The notes under the pieces are model-generated. The model saw nothing but the letters and a program-made list of their open reading frames with translations. It did no database searches and had not been told where the DNA came from. DNA of 7,601 nucleotides from an uncultured Angelakisella sp. (GTDB lineage Bacteria > Bacillota > Clostridia > Oscillospirales > Ruminococcaceae), in contig CAJFUT010000263.1 of NCBI GenBank assembly GCA_904420255.1, positions 1-7,601 on the forward strand. Reading direction: 5' to 3'. Of the stretch, positions 1 to 6,067 are shown piece by piece; position 1 is the first letter of the stretch, and every line of letters starts with the position of its first letter. The translations under genes and the position numbers were made by a program.

Positions 1-719
1 GCCTCGGAGTTGGGGTCCTCGGAGGTGAGGATGGTGTCGGAAAGGCCGGCGGCCACGGCGTAGTTGCCGTTGATGACGCCGAAGTCATAGTCCGGCAGGG
101 CCATGGGCACCTGGGCGGCCTCCACCTCGGTGATCTGGACGTTTCTGGGGTTCTCCACAATGTCGTTGACGGTGGCCTCCAGGCCGGCGTCCTCCGAAAG
201 GGTGATGATGCCGTTGGCGGCCAGGAGGTTCAGGGCCCGGCCCTCATTGGTGGGGTCGTTGGGGACCACAATGGTGGCGCCGTCGGCCAGCTCCTCCAGG
301 GTGGCGGTTTTGCCGGGATAGATGCCCAGGGGCTCAAAGTGGACCGAAACCACCGAAACCAGGTCGGTGCCGTTCTCGGCGTTGAAGTTGGTCAGATAGG
401 GCTGGTGCTGGAAGTAGTTGGCGTCCATCTCGCCGGCGTCCACAGCGGTGTTGGGCATGATGTAGTCGGTGTATTCCACCACCTGCAGGTCGATGCCCTC
501 CGCCGCCAGGGCTTCCTTCACCGAGTTGAGGATTTCCGCGTGGGGGGCGGGGGAGGCCGCCACCTTCAGGACGGTCGGCTCGGTTTCAGCCTGGGAAGCG
601 GCGGACGAGGACTCGCCGCCGGAGGCGGCTGGGGAGCTGGAGGGCTCGCTGCTGCCGCCGCAGCCGGCGGCGGCCAGGGCCAGAAGGGCGGCCATGGCAA
701 GGGCCAGAAGCTTTTTCAT
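1..719 (-). CDS. metQ: MetQ/NlpA-family methionine-binding lipoprotein (3' end outside window)
   Basis: This is the substrate-binding lipoprotein of the methionine ABC importer. It is anchored outside the membrane and delivers D/L-methionine or a related compound to MetI. The first 239 residues are present and the C-terminus lies beyond position 1; the family is usually about 270-290 aa. Residues 1-19 form a signal peptide (MKK, a Leu/Ala core, then AAGC) with the lipidated Cys at 20. A Ser/Ala/Gly-rich tether follows to about residue 45. NlpA-family landmarks are ASPAPHAEIL after the tether, EMDANYFQHQPYL, VPNDPTNEGRALNLL and INGNYA. The start is supported by AGGAGG at 728-733, 8 nt upstream. 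It is the third gene of metN-metI-metQ, separated from metI by a structured 162-nt gap. Family membership is clear. Methionine as ligand is inferred from the operon and its Met T-box, since related proteins can bind other small amino acids. Confidence 0.95.
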   Translation of the reverse strand, partial: MKKLLALAMAALLALAAAGCGGSSEPSSSPAASGGESSSAASQAETEPTVLKVAASPAPHAEILNSVKEALAAEGIDLQVVEYTDYIMPNTAVDAGEMDANYFQHQPYLTNFNAENGTDLVSVVSVHFEPLGIYPGKTATLEELADGATIVVPNDPTNEGRALNLLAANGIITLSEDAGLEATVNDIVENPRNVQITEVEAAQVPMALPDYDFGVINGNYAVAAGLSDTILTSEDPNSE

Positions 720-779
720 ATGGGGTTCCTCCTCTGAATTTTGATGCGGTCTAGTCAATCAATCATGGGTTCCGGCTGT

Positions 780-809
780 CCCAGGGCGAGCCCGCGGCGC
801 TCCCCTGGG
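780..809 (-). repeat. Strong hairpin in the metQ 5' untranslated region
   Basis: CCCAGGG (780-786) pairs with CCCTGGG (803-809), and GAGC (788-791) with GCTC (799-802). One unpaired base (787) and a 7-nt loop remain, giving 11 base pairs. It lies in the metI-metQ spacer, about 60 nt before the metQ start. There is no U-run after it in the reading direction, so it is not an ordinary terminator. An RNA-stabilising or processing role is inferred only. Confidence 0.6.
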
Positions 810-822
810 GCCTCCGTCCAAA

Positions 823-877
823 GCGGTTTCCCGGGGGAAGCCGCCTTGGAGCCTCCGCCGGAGGGCGGAGGGAAGGC
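823..877 (-). repeat. Two adjacent GC-rich hairpins after metI
   Basis: CCTCCGCC (852-859) pairs perfectly with GGCGGAGG (864-871) around a 4-nt loop, extended by GCCTT (843-847) with AAGGC (873-877). Next to it, 823-844 folds as GCGG/CCGC flanking TTCCC/GGGAA. The first hairpin starts 5 nt beyond the metI stop codon. Neither is followed by a T-tract in the direction of transcription. They could block 3' exonucleases and so fix relative metNI and metQ mRNA levels, as REP-type hairpins do in other ABC transporter operons; that is inference. Confidence 0.55.
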
Positions 878-881
878 AGGG

Positions 882-1547
882 TTATTTGTTTTTATCCACC
901 CGGCGGACCACGGCGCTGAAGAAGAGCTGGATGGCCTGGACCAGCAGCACCAGCAGCACGATGGTGACATTCATCACCGGGCGCTCGTAGCGGTAGTAGC
1001 CGTAGTTGATGGCCACGGCCCCCAGGCCGCCGCCTCCCACCATGCCCGCCATGGCGATGTAGCCGATGATGGTGATGGTGGCGATGGACATCCCCCGGAG
1101 GAGGGAGGGAAAGCTCTCAGGGAGGAGGACCTTCCGGATGATCTGGAAATTGGTGGCCCCCATGGCCCGGGCGCTTTCGATGACCCCCCGGTCCAGCTCG
1201 TTGAAGGAGCTCTCCACCATCCGGGCGATAAAGGGGGCGGAGCCCACCACCAGGGGGAAGAGGACCCCCCGGGTGCCGGAGGCGGTGCCCATAATGGCCC
1301 GGGTGTAGGGGATGAGGAAGATGATGAGGATGATGAAGGGCACCGAGCGGATGATGTTGATGACCCAGCCCACAATGGCGTTCACCACCCGGTTTTCGCT
1401 GATGGAACCGTGGTCGGTGACATAAGCCACCACCCCCAGGGGGATGCCCAAAAGGTATCCGAAGAAGGTGGAGAGAAGCACCATCAGCAGGGTGTCGCCC
1501 ACGGCGGAGAGGATAAGGGCACCGTATTGGGAGATGAAGTCCGACAT
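882..1547 (-). CDS. metI: MetI, methionine ABC transporter permease
   Basis: This is the membrane subunit of the methionine importer. Two copies form the channel and couple to a MetN dimer. It has 221 residues, the normal length for MetI (E. coli 217). About five hydrophobic segments are visible, roughly 12-40, 57-80, 95-112, 150-172 and 190-212. The cytoplasmic EAA coupling loop is ESARAMGATNFQIIRKVLLP at about 124-143, with the conserved Gly at 130. The Gly-rich stretch MVGGGGLG (169-176) is also typical. The ATG lies 3 nt after the metN stop. A perfect AGGAGGTG Shine-Dalgarno sits in the last codons of metN, indicating tight co-translation. The metQ gene follows after 162 nt. Nothing looks damaged. 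Confidence 0.96.
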   Translation of the reverse strand: MSDFISQYGALILSAVGDTLLMVLLSTFFGYLLGIPLGVVAYVTDHGSISENRVVNAIVGWVINIIRSVPFIILIIFLIPYTRAIMGTASGTRGVLFPLVVGSAPFIARMVESSFNELDRGVIESARAMGATNFQIIRKVLLPESFPSLLRGMSIATITIIGYIAMAGMVGGGGLGAVAINYGYYRYERPVMNVTIVLLVLLVQAIQLFFSAVVRRVDKNK

Positions 1548-1550
1548 GGG

Positions 1551-2294
1551 TTATTCCACCTCCTTTCCAAAGAAGCTCCGGGTGATGGGGTGCATCTCGT
1601 TGCTCAGAACATGGTCGATGGGCCCGTTGTCCACCAGGACCCCGCCCTCCAGCACCGCCACCTTGTTGCAGATCTTCTTCACCACCCCGATCTCGTGGGT
1701 GATGATGATGATGGTGACCCCCAGGGTGCGGTTGATGTCCGCCAGCAGGTCCAGGATGGACTGGGTGGTGAGGCTGTCCAGGGCGGAGGTGGGCTCGTCG
1801 CAGAGGAGGAGCCTGGGCTTGGTGGCCAGGGCCCGGGCGATGGCCACCCGCTGCTTCTGGCCGCCGGAGAGCTGGCTGGGGTAAACGTCCGCCTTTTCGG
1901 TGAGGCCGGTGAGCTCCAGCAGCTCCCGCACCCGCTCCCGGGCCGCCGCCTTGTCATATTTGGAGAGGGTCAGGGGGAAGATGATGTTCTGGGCCACGGT
2001 TTTCTGCATCAGGAGGTTGTAGCCCTGGAAGACGGTGCCGATGGTTTTGTAGTAGTCGATCTTCTCCTTCCCCGCCAGGGTGGAGAGATCCCGCCCCTCC
2101 ACGGTGATGGTGCCGGAGGTGGGGGTGTCCAGCAGGCCGATGAGCCGCAGCATGGTGGACTTGCCGGCGCCGCTCATGCCGATGATGCCGTAGATGTCCC
2201 CGGCCTCCACCGTCAGGGAAACGTCCCGGAGCACCCCCAGCTTGGTCTTGTCCGGATTGTCAAATACCTTTGTCAGATGGGAAATCTCGATCAT
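1551..2294 (-). CDS. metN: MetN-like methionine ABC transporter ATPase without the C-terminal NIL domain
   Basis: This ATPase subunit powers methionine uptake through MetI. It has 247 residues starting MIEISHLTKVF, with Walker A GMSGAGKST (39-47), Q-loop Gln 90, ABC signature LSGGQ (142-146), Walker B LLLCDE (162-167) and switch His 200 (ITHE). Characterised MetN proteins such as that of E. coli are about 340 aa and carry a C-terminal NIL (ferredoxin-like) domain that binds methionine and inhibits transport. Here the protein ends just after the ATPase domain (MHPITRSFFGKEVE). The metI start and its ribosome site follow directly, so the short form looks genuine and not frameshifted. The start at 2294 was chosen over an in-frame ATG at 2390 because that one lies inside the T-box leader upstream of its terminator. 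A GGAGGG lies 12 nt upstream of 2294, a slightly long spacing. Assignment as MetN rests on the linked metI and metQ. Confidence 0.93.
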   Translation of the reverse strand: MIEISHLTKVFDNPDKTKLGVLRDVSLTVEAGDIYGIIGMSGAGKSTMLRLIGLLDTPTSGTITVEGRDLSTLAGKEKIDYYKTIGTVFQGYNLLMQKTVAQNIIFPLTLSKYDKAAARERVRELLELTGLTEKADVYPSQLSGGQKQRVAIARALATKPRLLLCDEPTSALDSLTTQSILDLLADINRTLGVTIIIITHEIGVVKKICNKVAVLEGGVLVDNGPIDHVLSNEMHPITRSFFGKEVE

Positions 2295-2330
2295 GTCTTT
2301 TTTACACCCTCCTGAGCCGTGCCGATCTTT

Positions 2331-2373
2331 GGGGAAAAGAAAAGCCCCCGTCCCGCCGCCCCTTCCGGGACGG
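2331..2373 (-). terminator. Intrinsic terminator of the metN T-box leader
   Basis: CCGTCCCG and CGGGACGG (2366-2373 and 2348-2355) form a perfect 8-bp stem around a 10-nt loop. In the minus-strand direction it is followed by GGGGCTTTTCTTTT, giving a U-rich run. It lies 36 nt before the metN start and just after the T-box core, the expected place for the attenuator that an uncharged tRNA would prevent from forming. It probably also ends read-through transcripts from the upstream kinase gene, as no other terminator lies between them. Confidence 0.85.
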
Positions 2374-2646
2374 CATAAGGACGAAGGCAAAAGCTCCGTG
2401 GTACCACCTTACTTCGCGCCTGCCTCGCGGCGGGCGCCTCTTCGAGTACAAATGAAATACTCTATCGCTTTAACGGGCGAATCCCGTCACAGCCTGGGTC
2501 AGCCCCTTTCATCGGGCCGCCGTCGGTGCGCGACTCCAAGACCATTTTCAGCCGGTCCGCCCTCCGTTCCTTTTCAGCTGCCGGAACTCTCTGTGGGATT
2601 GGGAGAGGCCTACTCTTCTTTTCACAGTCTTTCTTGTATGTGTATG
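2331..2646 (-). promoter_or_regulatory. T-box riboswitch leader, methionine specifier (AUG)
   Basis: This transcribed leader senses uncharged tRNA-Met and controls metNIQ by antitermination. Stem I spans about 2629-2532: basal GACT/AGTC, a kink-turn-like bulge, AGTA of the loop-E motif (2611-2614), AGAGAG (2587-2592), and an apical GTTCC/GGAAC hairpin with a GGCAGCTGAAAA loop. On its 3' side comes GAA (2549-2547), one A, then ATG (2545-2543) and a purine, the standard specifier layout, here AUG for methionine. Later hairpins are ACGGG/CCCGT, GAGTA/TACTC (2462-2444) and a GCGA-capped stem (2437-2416). The antiterminator core is TGGTACC at 2406-2400. Its variable base is T, matching the A discriminator usual in tRNA-Met. 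T-box identity is very secure. The AUG reading rests on the manual fold and on the metNIQ context. Confidence 0.9.
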
Positions 2647-2652
2647 TGATGT

Positions 2653-2681
2653 ATTATAGCGCCGGATTCCGCCAAAGTCAA
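2653..2681 (-). promoter_or_regulatory. Sigma-70/SigA promoter of the metNIQ T-box operon
   Basis: The -35 box TTGACT (2681-2676) and the consensus -10 box TATAAT (2658-2653) are separated by exactly 17 nt. Transcription should start near 2646, giving a leader of about 350 nt. The TGA stop codon of the upstream histidine kinase (2680-2678) is part of the -35 hexamer, so coding end and promoter overlap. Confidence 0.9.
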
Positions 2682-4237
2682 CACCCGGGCGGGATTTTTT
2701 CCTGGCGCTCCTGCCCGGCGGGGGAGGGCTCCTCCGGGGGAAGAAGGGGCAGGCTGAACCAGAACCGGCTCCCGCTGCCGGGGGAGCTTTCCACCCCGTA
2801 GCGGCCGTGGTGGAGCTCCACCACCCCCTTGACGATGGAGAGCCCCAGGCCGGTGCCGATGGCGGTCCGCTTGTGGGCCTTGTCCACCTTGTAGTACCGG
2901 TCCCAGATATAGGGCTGGTGGGCGGGGTCGATGCCCGGGCCGCTGTCCAGCACCGAGAGGGTCACCCAGCCGTCCGCCGCCTCCTGCTCCACCCGCACCG
3001 TCTTGTCCGGGCCGGTGTAGTTGATGGCGTTGTTGATGAGGTTGTAGACCACCTGGGTCAGCTTGGAGGGGTCCCCGGACACCATGGCCTCCTCCCCATG
3101 GGAGAAGGTGATGACATAGCCCTCCCGCTCGATGAGCCGCTGGTACCGGCCCAGCACCTCCTCCACCATCCCGGTGAGGGAGAGGGGCTGGGGGGAGAGG
3201 GTCTGGCTCCCCGCCTGGAGCTTGGCCAGGTCCAGCATATCGTTGACAAGGCCGGTGAGGCGCTGGGTTTCGTCGATGATGATCTGGATGTTCTCGGGGG
3301 TGTTCTCCCCGGGGATGTCCCGCATCACCTCGCTGTAGCCGGCGATCATGGTAAGGGGGGTGCGCAGGTCGTGGGAAACGTTGGCGATAAGCTCCTGGCG
3401 CAGCCCCTCCACCTTGGAAAGCTCCTGAGCGGCGTAGGTGAGGGTGGAGGAAAGCTCCGAAACCTCCCGGTAGCCCCGCCCGTCGAAGGTGACGTCATAT
3501 TTGCCGGTGGCCAGGACGGCGGCGCTCCTGTTGAGGCTCACCAGAGGGCCCCCGATGCGCCGGGAAAGGAGGATGGCGATGGCCGCCGAAAGGGCCAGGA
3601 GGATGGCGGCCAGGCAGAGGAACTGGACCTTCAGGGTTTCCACCGTGGTGTTCACCGGGGTCAGGGCGCTGCTGAGAAGGATCAGCAGGGTGCGGCCGTC
3701 CTGGGCGGTGACCAGCTGGCCGTAGACCATCAGGGTGGTGAAGCCGGCGTCGCCGGCGCCCCGGCTTTCCCCCTTGGGGGGATGGAAGCCGTCATCAAAG
3801 GGGTTGGGGAAGTCCTTCCGGAACAGCTCCAGCACCGTCCCGCCGTTTTCCACCGCCGCCTGGTAGAAGCCGGCGGCCTGCTCCTTGCTCATGCCGTGGA
3901 TCATGCTCTGAGGGCCGGAGAAGGAGTTGTAGACGCTGTTGCCATTCTGGTCGAAGATCCGCACATAGATATCCGGCTGCTGGGTGAGGCTGTCCAGCTG
4001 GGTGGAAAGGTCCTCGTCGTCGATGCGCCGGGCGATGCTCTGGGCGGTGTTCTGGATGGTGCGGATCCGGATGGCCCGGTAAAAGGGGTCCAGGAGGAGG
4101 ATCTGGAACACCCAGAGCAGCACCAGCATCACCGCCACAAAGGCGATGAGATAGCCGAAGATATGCCACCGGATCCCCAGGCCGTCCAGCCATTGGCCGA
4201 GGCGGGACCTGGGGCGGCGGGCGCCTTTAGCCTTCAA
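2678..4237 (-). CDS. Sensor histidine kinase of a two-component system
   Basis: This membrane-bound histidine kinase should phosphorylate the response regulator encoded just upstream. With the start at 4237 it has 519 residues: TM1 about 22-49, an extracytoplasmic sensor region about 50-203, TM2 about 204-225, HAMP linker about 226-280, HisKA with phospho-acceptor His 289 (NVSHDLRTPL), then a HATPase domain. That domain has the N box NLINNAINYT (about 399-408), G1 DSGPGI (431-436) and G2 GTGLGLSIV (461-469). All key residues are intact. No ATG fits the N-terminus. A TTG at 4237 (reading LKAKGARR) follows a GGTGGGG stretch and overlaps the regulator by 11 nt. Another TTG at 4267 would add 10 residues but has no visible ribosome site. 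The sensor region matches no ligand domain I can name, so the signal is unknown. The stop codon lies within the metN -35 box. Confidence 0.93.
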   Translation of the reverse strand: MKAKGARRPRSRLGQWLDGLGIRWHIFGYLIAFVAVMLVLLWVFQILLLDPFYRAIRIRTIQNTAQSIARRIDDEDLSTQLDSLTQQPDIYVRIFDQNGNSVYNSFSGPQSMIHGMSKEQAAGFYQAAVENGGTVLELFRKDFPNPFDDGFHPPKGESRGAGDAGFTTLMVYGQLVTAQDGRTLLILLSSALTPVNTTVETLKVQFLCLAAILLALSAAIAILLSRRIGGPLVSLNRSAAVLATGKYDVTFDGRGYREVSELSSTLTYAAQELSKVEGLRQELIANVSHDLRTPLTMIAGYSEVMRDIPGENTPENIQIIIDETQRLTGLVNDMLDLAKLQAGSQTLSPQPLSLTGMVEEVLGRYQRLIEREGYVITFSHGEEAMVSGDPSKLTQVVYNLINNAINYTGPDKTVRVEQEAADGWVTLSVLDSGPGIDPAHQPYIWDRYYKVDKAHKRTAIGTGLGLSIVKGVVELHHGRYGVESSPGSGSRFWFSLPLLPPEEPSPAGQERQEKIPPGC

Positions 4238-4895
4238 AGCGGTACCCCACCCCCCGGAGGGTGACAATCCGGCCGCTGTAGGGCCCCAGGGTTTTCCGCA
4301 GCAGCTTGATGTGGGTGTCCAGCGTCCGGTCGTCGCCGTAGAAATCGTAGCCCCAGACGTCGTTGATGAGCTTTTCCCGGGTCAGGGCGATCCCCCGGTT
4401 TTTCACCAGGTAGAAGAAAAGGTCGTATTCCTTGGGGGACATATCCACCTTCTGCCCGTCCACCGAAACGGTCCGCCCGGTGAAGTCCACCGTCAGCCCC
4501 TCGGAGGAATAGACCTCCCGCTGGGCCTCGCTGCCGCTGGAGCGCCGCACAATGGCCGCCACCCGCATCATCAGCTCCTTGGGGGAGAAGGGCTTCACCA
4601 CATAGTCGTCCACCCCCAGCTCGAAGCCGTGGATTTTGTCGTACTCCTCCCCCCGGGCGGAGAGCATCAGCACCGGCGTCTGGCAGCTCCGGCGGATCTG
4701 CCGCACGGCGGAAAAGCCGTCCAGCTCCGGCATCATCACGTCCATGATGATGAGGTCGAAGCTGCACCGGGCGCAGATGTCCACCGCCTCCATGCCGTCG
4801 GCTGCCTCGGTGACCTTGTAGCCCTCGAAGCTTGCGTATTTTTTGATGATCTGGCGGATGTTCTCCTCGTCATCCACCACCAGAATGTGATACAT
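4227..4895 (-). CDS. OmpR/PhoB-family response regulator
   Basis: This DNA-binding response regulator of 222 residues is the partner of the kinase whose start overlaps its end. The receiver domain covers about 1-118: acidic pocket D8/D9, phospho-acceptor Asp 52 (IIMDVMMPELDG), switch Ser 79 (LMLSAR) and Lys 101 (VVKPFSP). The winged-helix effector domain covers about 130-222. It has SPKEYDLFFYL, the recognition-helix region DDRTLDTHIKLLRKTL, and the closing wing IVTLRGVGYRFEG typical of this family. The ATG at 4895 is preferred over in-frame ATGs at 4928-4922 because AGGAGG lies 5 nt before it and the receiver fold starts at once (MYHILVVDDEEN). The regulon is unknown. No clear promoter is visible in the 94-nt gap upstream, so it may be co-transcribed with the membrane protein gene. 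Confidence 0.95.
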   Translation of the reverse strand: MYHILVVDDEENIRQIIKKYASFEGYKVTEAADGMEAVDICARCSFDLIIMDVMMPELDGFSAVRQIRRSCQTPVLMLSARGEEYDKIHGFELGVDDYVVKPFSPKELMMRVAAIVRRSSGSEAQREVYSSEGLTVDFTGRTVSVDGQKVDMSPKEYDLFFYLVKNRGIALTREKLINDVWGYDFYGDDRTLDTHIKLLRKTLGPYSGRIVTLRGVGYRFEG

Positions 4896-4989
4896 GGCGG
4901 CCTCCTCCTTTTCATACCTCATCATCATACCGCCGAAAAGTGAAGGATGGGTGAACTCCGGGGGAAAACTGCTCGAAAGCCGCCGCTCC

Positions 4990-5715
4990 TCAGCCGTGGG
5001 AACGGTGCCGCCGCAGGAGCAGCTTTTCCACCCAGCCCTTTTTGTATTTCAGGGAGATGTAACCGATCACCGACATCACCGCGGCGCCGATGGAGTCCAC
5101 GATCAGGTCCTCCATGGTGTCCATCAGAGCTTCCCGCCCCAGGAAGGGGGTACCGTCCTCCAGGCCGAATTTCTGCATATTGGTGTGAAGGATGCCGTCG
5201 GCGGCGAATTCGTAGATTTCCCACACCACGCCCAGGCTGACGGCGAAGCAGAAGGCGAAGGTGGCCACAAAGACGGGGGAGAGGTTCATGGGCACCCGGT
5301 CGGTTTTGTTGAGGAAGGTGATGAAGGAGAAGCCCAGGGCCCCCAGCATGGCGCCGCTGAAGGTGTGGAGGATGGTGTCCCAGTTGGGGACGTTGTAGTA
5401 GAAGGCCCGCACCTCCCCCAGGTAGATGGCGCAGTAGAGGAAAACGGCGTAGAGTACCAGCATATTGGAGGGGATCGCCAGCTGGACCCGGTGCTGGAGG
5501 ATGCTGGGGAGGGCCAGGGCGAAGACCCCCAGGATGCACTGGGCCAGCATCAGCACATAATCCCCCTTGACACGGACGCCGGTTTCGTCGGTTTCGGTGG
5601 GGGCCAGGGCCATGGCGATGGAGATAAAGATGATGGAGGCCACCAGAGTGACGGTGACGATGGTGAAGATCATCTTGCGCCAGTTGAAGGGCTTTCGTTC
5701 CTGTTTGTGTTTCAT
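4990..5715 (-). CDS. Six-segment integral membrane protein of unknown function (possibly DUF2238/YjdF-like)
   Basis: This protein has 241 residues, a basic N-terminus (MKHKQERKPFNWRK) and about six hydrophobic segments near 16-38, 53-73, 84-104, 117-135, 147-167 and 203-222. It ends in a basic tail (RRHRSHG). Polar residues sit at membrane boundaries in ordered motifs: WDTILHTFSG (D113, H117), WEIYEFAAD (E166, E169, D173) and DTMEDLIVDSIGA (D199, D203, D207). The His/Asp/Glu spacing recalls the DUF2238 (YjdF) group of membrane proteins, but that is from memory and tentative. Such a pattern suggests a metal site or an intramembrane catalytic site; this is inference. The start is supported by AAGGAGG 6 nt upstream. 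It lies 94 nt upstream of the response regulator on the same strand and may share its transcript. Confidence 0.88.
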   Translation of the reverse strand: MKHKQERKPFNWRKMIFTIVTVTLVASIIFISIAMALAPTETDETGVRVKGDYVLMLAQCILGVFALALPSILQHRVQLAIPSNMLVLYAVFLYCAIYLGEVRAFYYNVPNWDTILHTFSGAMLGALGFSFITFLNKTDRVPMNLSPVFVATFAFCFAVSLGVVWEIYEFAADGILHTNMQKFGLEDGTPFLGREALMDTMEDLIVDSIGAAVMSVIGYISLKYKKGWVEKLLLRRHRSHG

Positions 5716-5776
5716 AGGGTTCCTCCTTCCAGGGGCGGCGTCAAATCCGAAAAAGTGATTGCAAATCGATTATTTA

Positions 5777-5806
5777 AATATAACACAAATTTGAGGGACC
5801 TGTAAA
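5777..5806 (-). promoter_or_regulatory. Probable promoter of the membrane protein gene
   Basis: A TTTACA -35 box (5806-5801) and a TATATT -10 box (5782-5777) are separated by 18 nt, in an AT-rich patch about 60 nt upstream of the start at 5715. The palindrome CAAATTTG lies between the two boxes. Match and position are good, but it is a prediction by eye. Confidence 0.55.
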
Positions 5807-5812
5807 GCGCCG

Positions 5813-5870
5813 CCGCCCGGCCCCCGGCCCAAACCCGGGCGGGAAGGAGGGCCGGAGCCATCCCTCCGGC
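5813..5870. repeat. GC-rich palindromic island between divergent promoters
   Basis: Two inverted repeats lie side by side. CCGCCCGG (5813-5820) and CCGGGCGG (5835-5842) pair across a 14-nt loop. GCCGGAG (5851-5857) and CTCCGGC (5864-5870) pair across 6 nt. The first could also be a leftover of a GC-rich intergenic element. There is no T-run of terminator quality on either strand, and no gene to terminate, since both neighbours point away. Confidence 0.5.
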
Positions 5871-5983
5871 TTTGCCGCGGGGCTGAAATGAAGTTTTTCA
5901 AATGCGATCATTACAAAATGACCCGGGAAAAACCTGCCGTCCTTGGATATCATGATAAAATATGCAGGAAAAAATTTTTTATC

Positions 5984-6012
5984 TTGCAAACAGGAGGGGA
6001 ATCCACTAAAAT
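5984..6012 (+). promoter_or_regulatory. Probable promoter of the aminotransferase gene
   Basis: A TTGCAA -35 box (5984-5989) and a TAAAAT -10 box (6007-6012) are separated by 17 nt. A 12-bp run of A then T just upstream (5969-5980) could act as an UP-like element. The start site near 6019 leaves a leader of about 50 nt before the ATG at 6068. Confidence 0.6.
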
Positions 6013-6067
6013 ATTCTTTAGAATGTGAAGAAGCCGAAAGGCGAGGGAAAGAAAGGAAGGAACGCCA

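Larger units (their letters stand above)
5716..6067. other. Divergent intergenic region (352 nt)
   Basis: This gap separates the leftward membrane protein gene from the rightward aminotransferase gene. From left to right it holds the leftward ribosome site and an AT-rich leftward promoter (5777-5806), a GC-rich palindromic island (about 5807-5880), and an AT-rich block with the rightward promoter (5984-6012). The last part is an untranslated leader of about 50 nt. No supportable gene lies in it. Small palindromes AATCGATT (5764-5771) and CAAATTTG (5786-5793) flank the leftward -10 box. GATAAAA (5954-5960) and TTTTATC (5977-5983) form an inverted pair ending just before the rightward -35. These are possible operators with no further support. 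Confidence 0.7.

Noticed and set aside
741..2315. Long plus-strand open frame (524 aa) over metI and metN
   Set aside because: It is an antisense shadow of two clear ABC transporter genes. Its translation is His/Gly/Asp-rich with no domain, caused by GC-biased codon use.
2295..2650. SAM (S-box) riboswitch upstream of metN
   Set aside because: The leader has the T-box core TGGTACC, AGTA/GAA loop-E and AGAGAG elements, which define a T-box. I found no S-box core.
2807..4264. Long plus-strand open frame (485 aa) opposite the histidine kinase
   Set aside because: It lies antisense to an intact kinase with all its motifs. Composition is low-complexity and no family is recognisable.
4896..4989. 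Promoter directly before the response regulator
   Set aside because: A TATGAT is present but no acceptable -35 lies 16-18 nt upstream, and it would sit almost on the ribosome site.
4894..5805. Plus-strand open frame (303 aa) opposite the membrane protein
   Set aside because: It is a shadow of the minus-strand membrane protein, which has a good ribosome site and coherent hydrophobic segments.
5962..6009. Tiny plus-strand frame (15 codons, MQEKIFYLANRRGIH) upstream of the aminotransferase, a possible leader peptide
   Set aside because: It has no Shine-Dalgarno, overlaps the predicted promoter boxes and would lie upstream of the transcription start.
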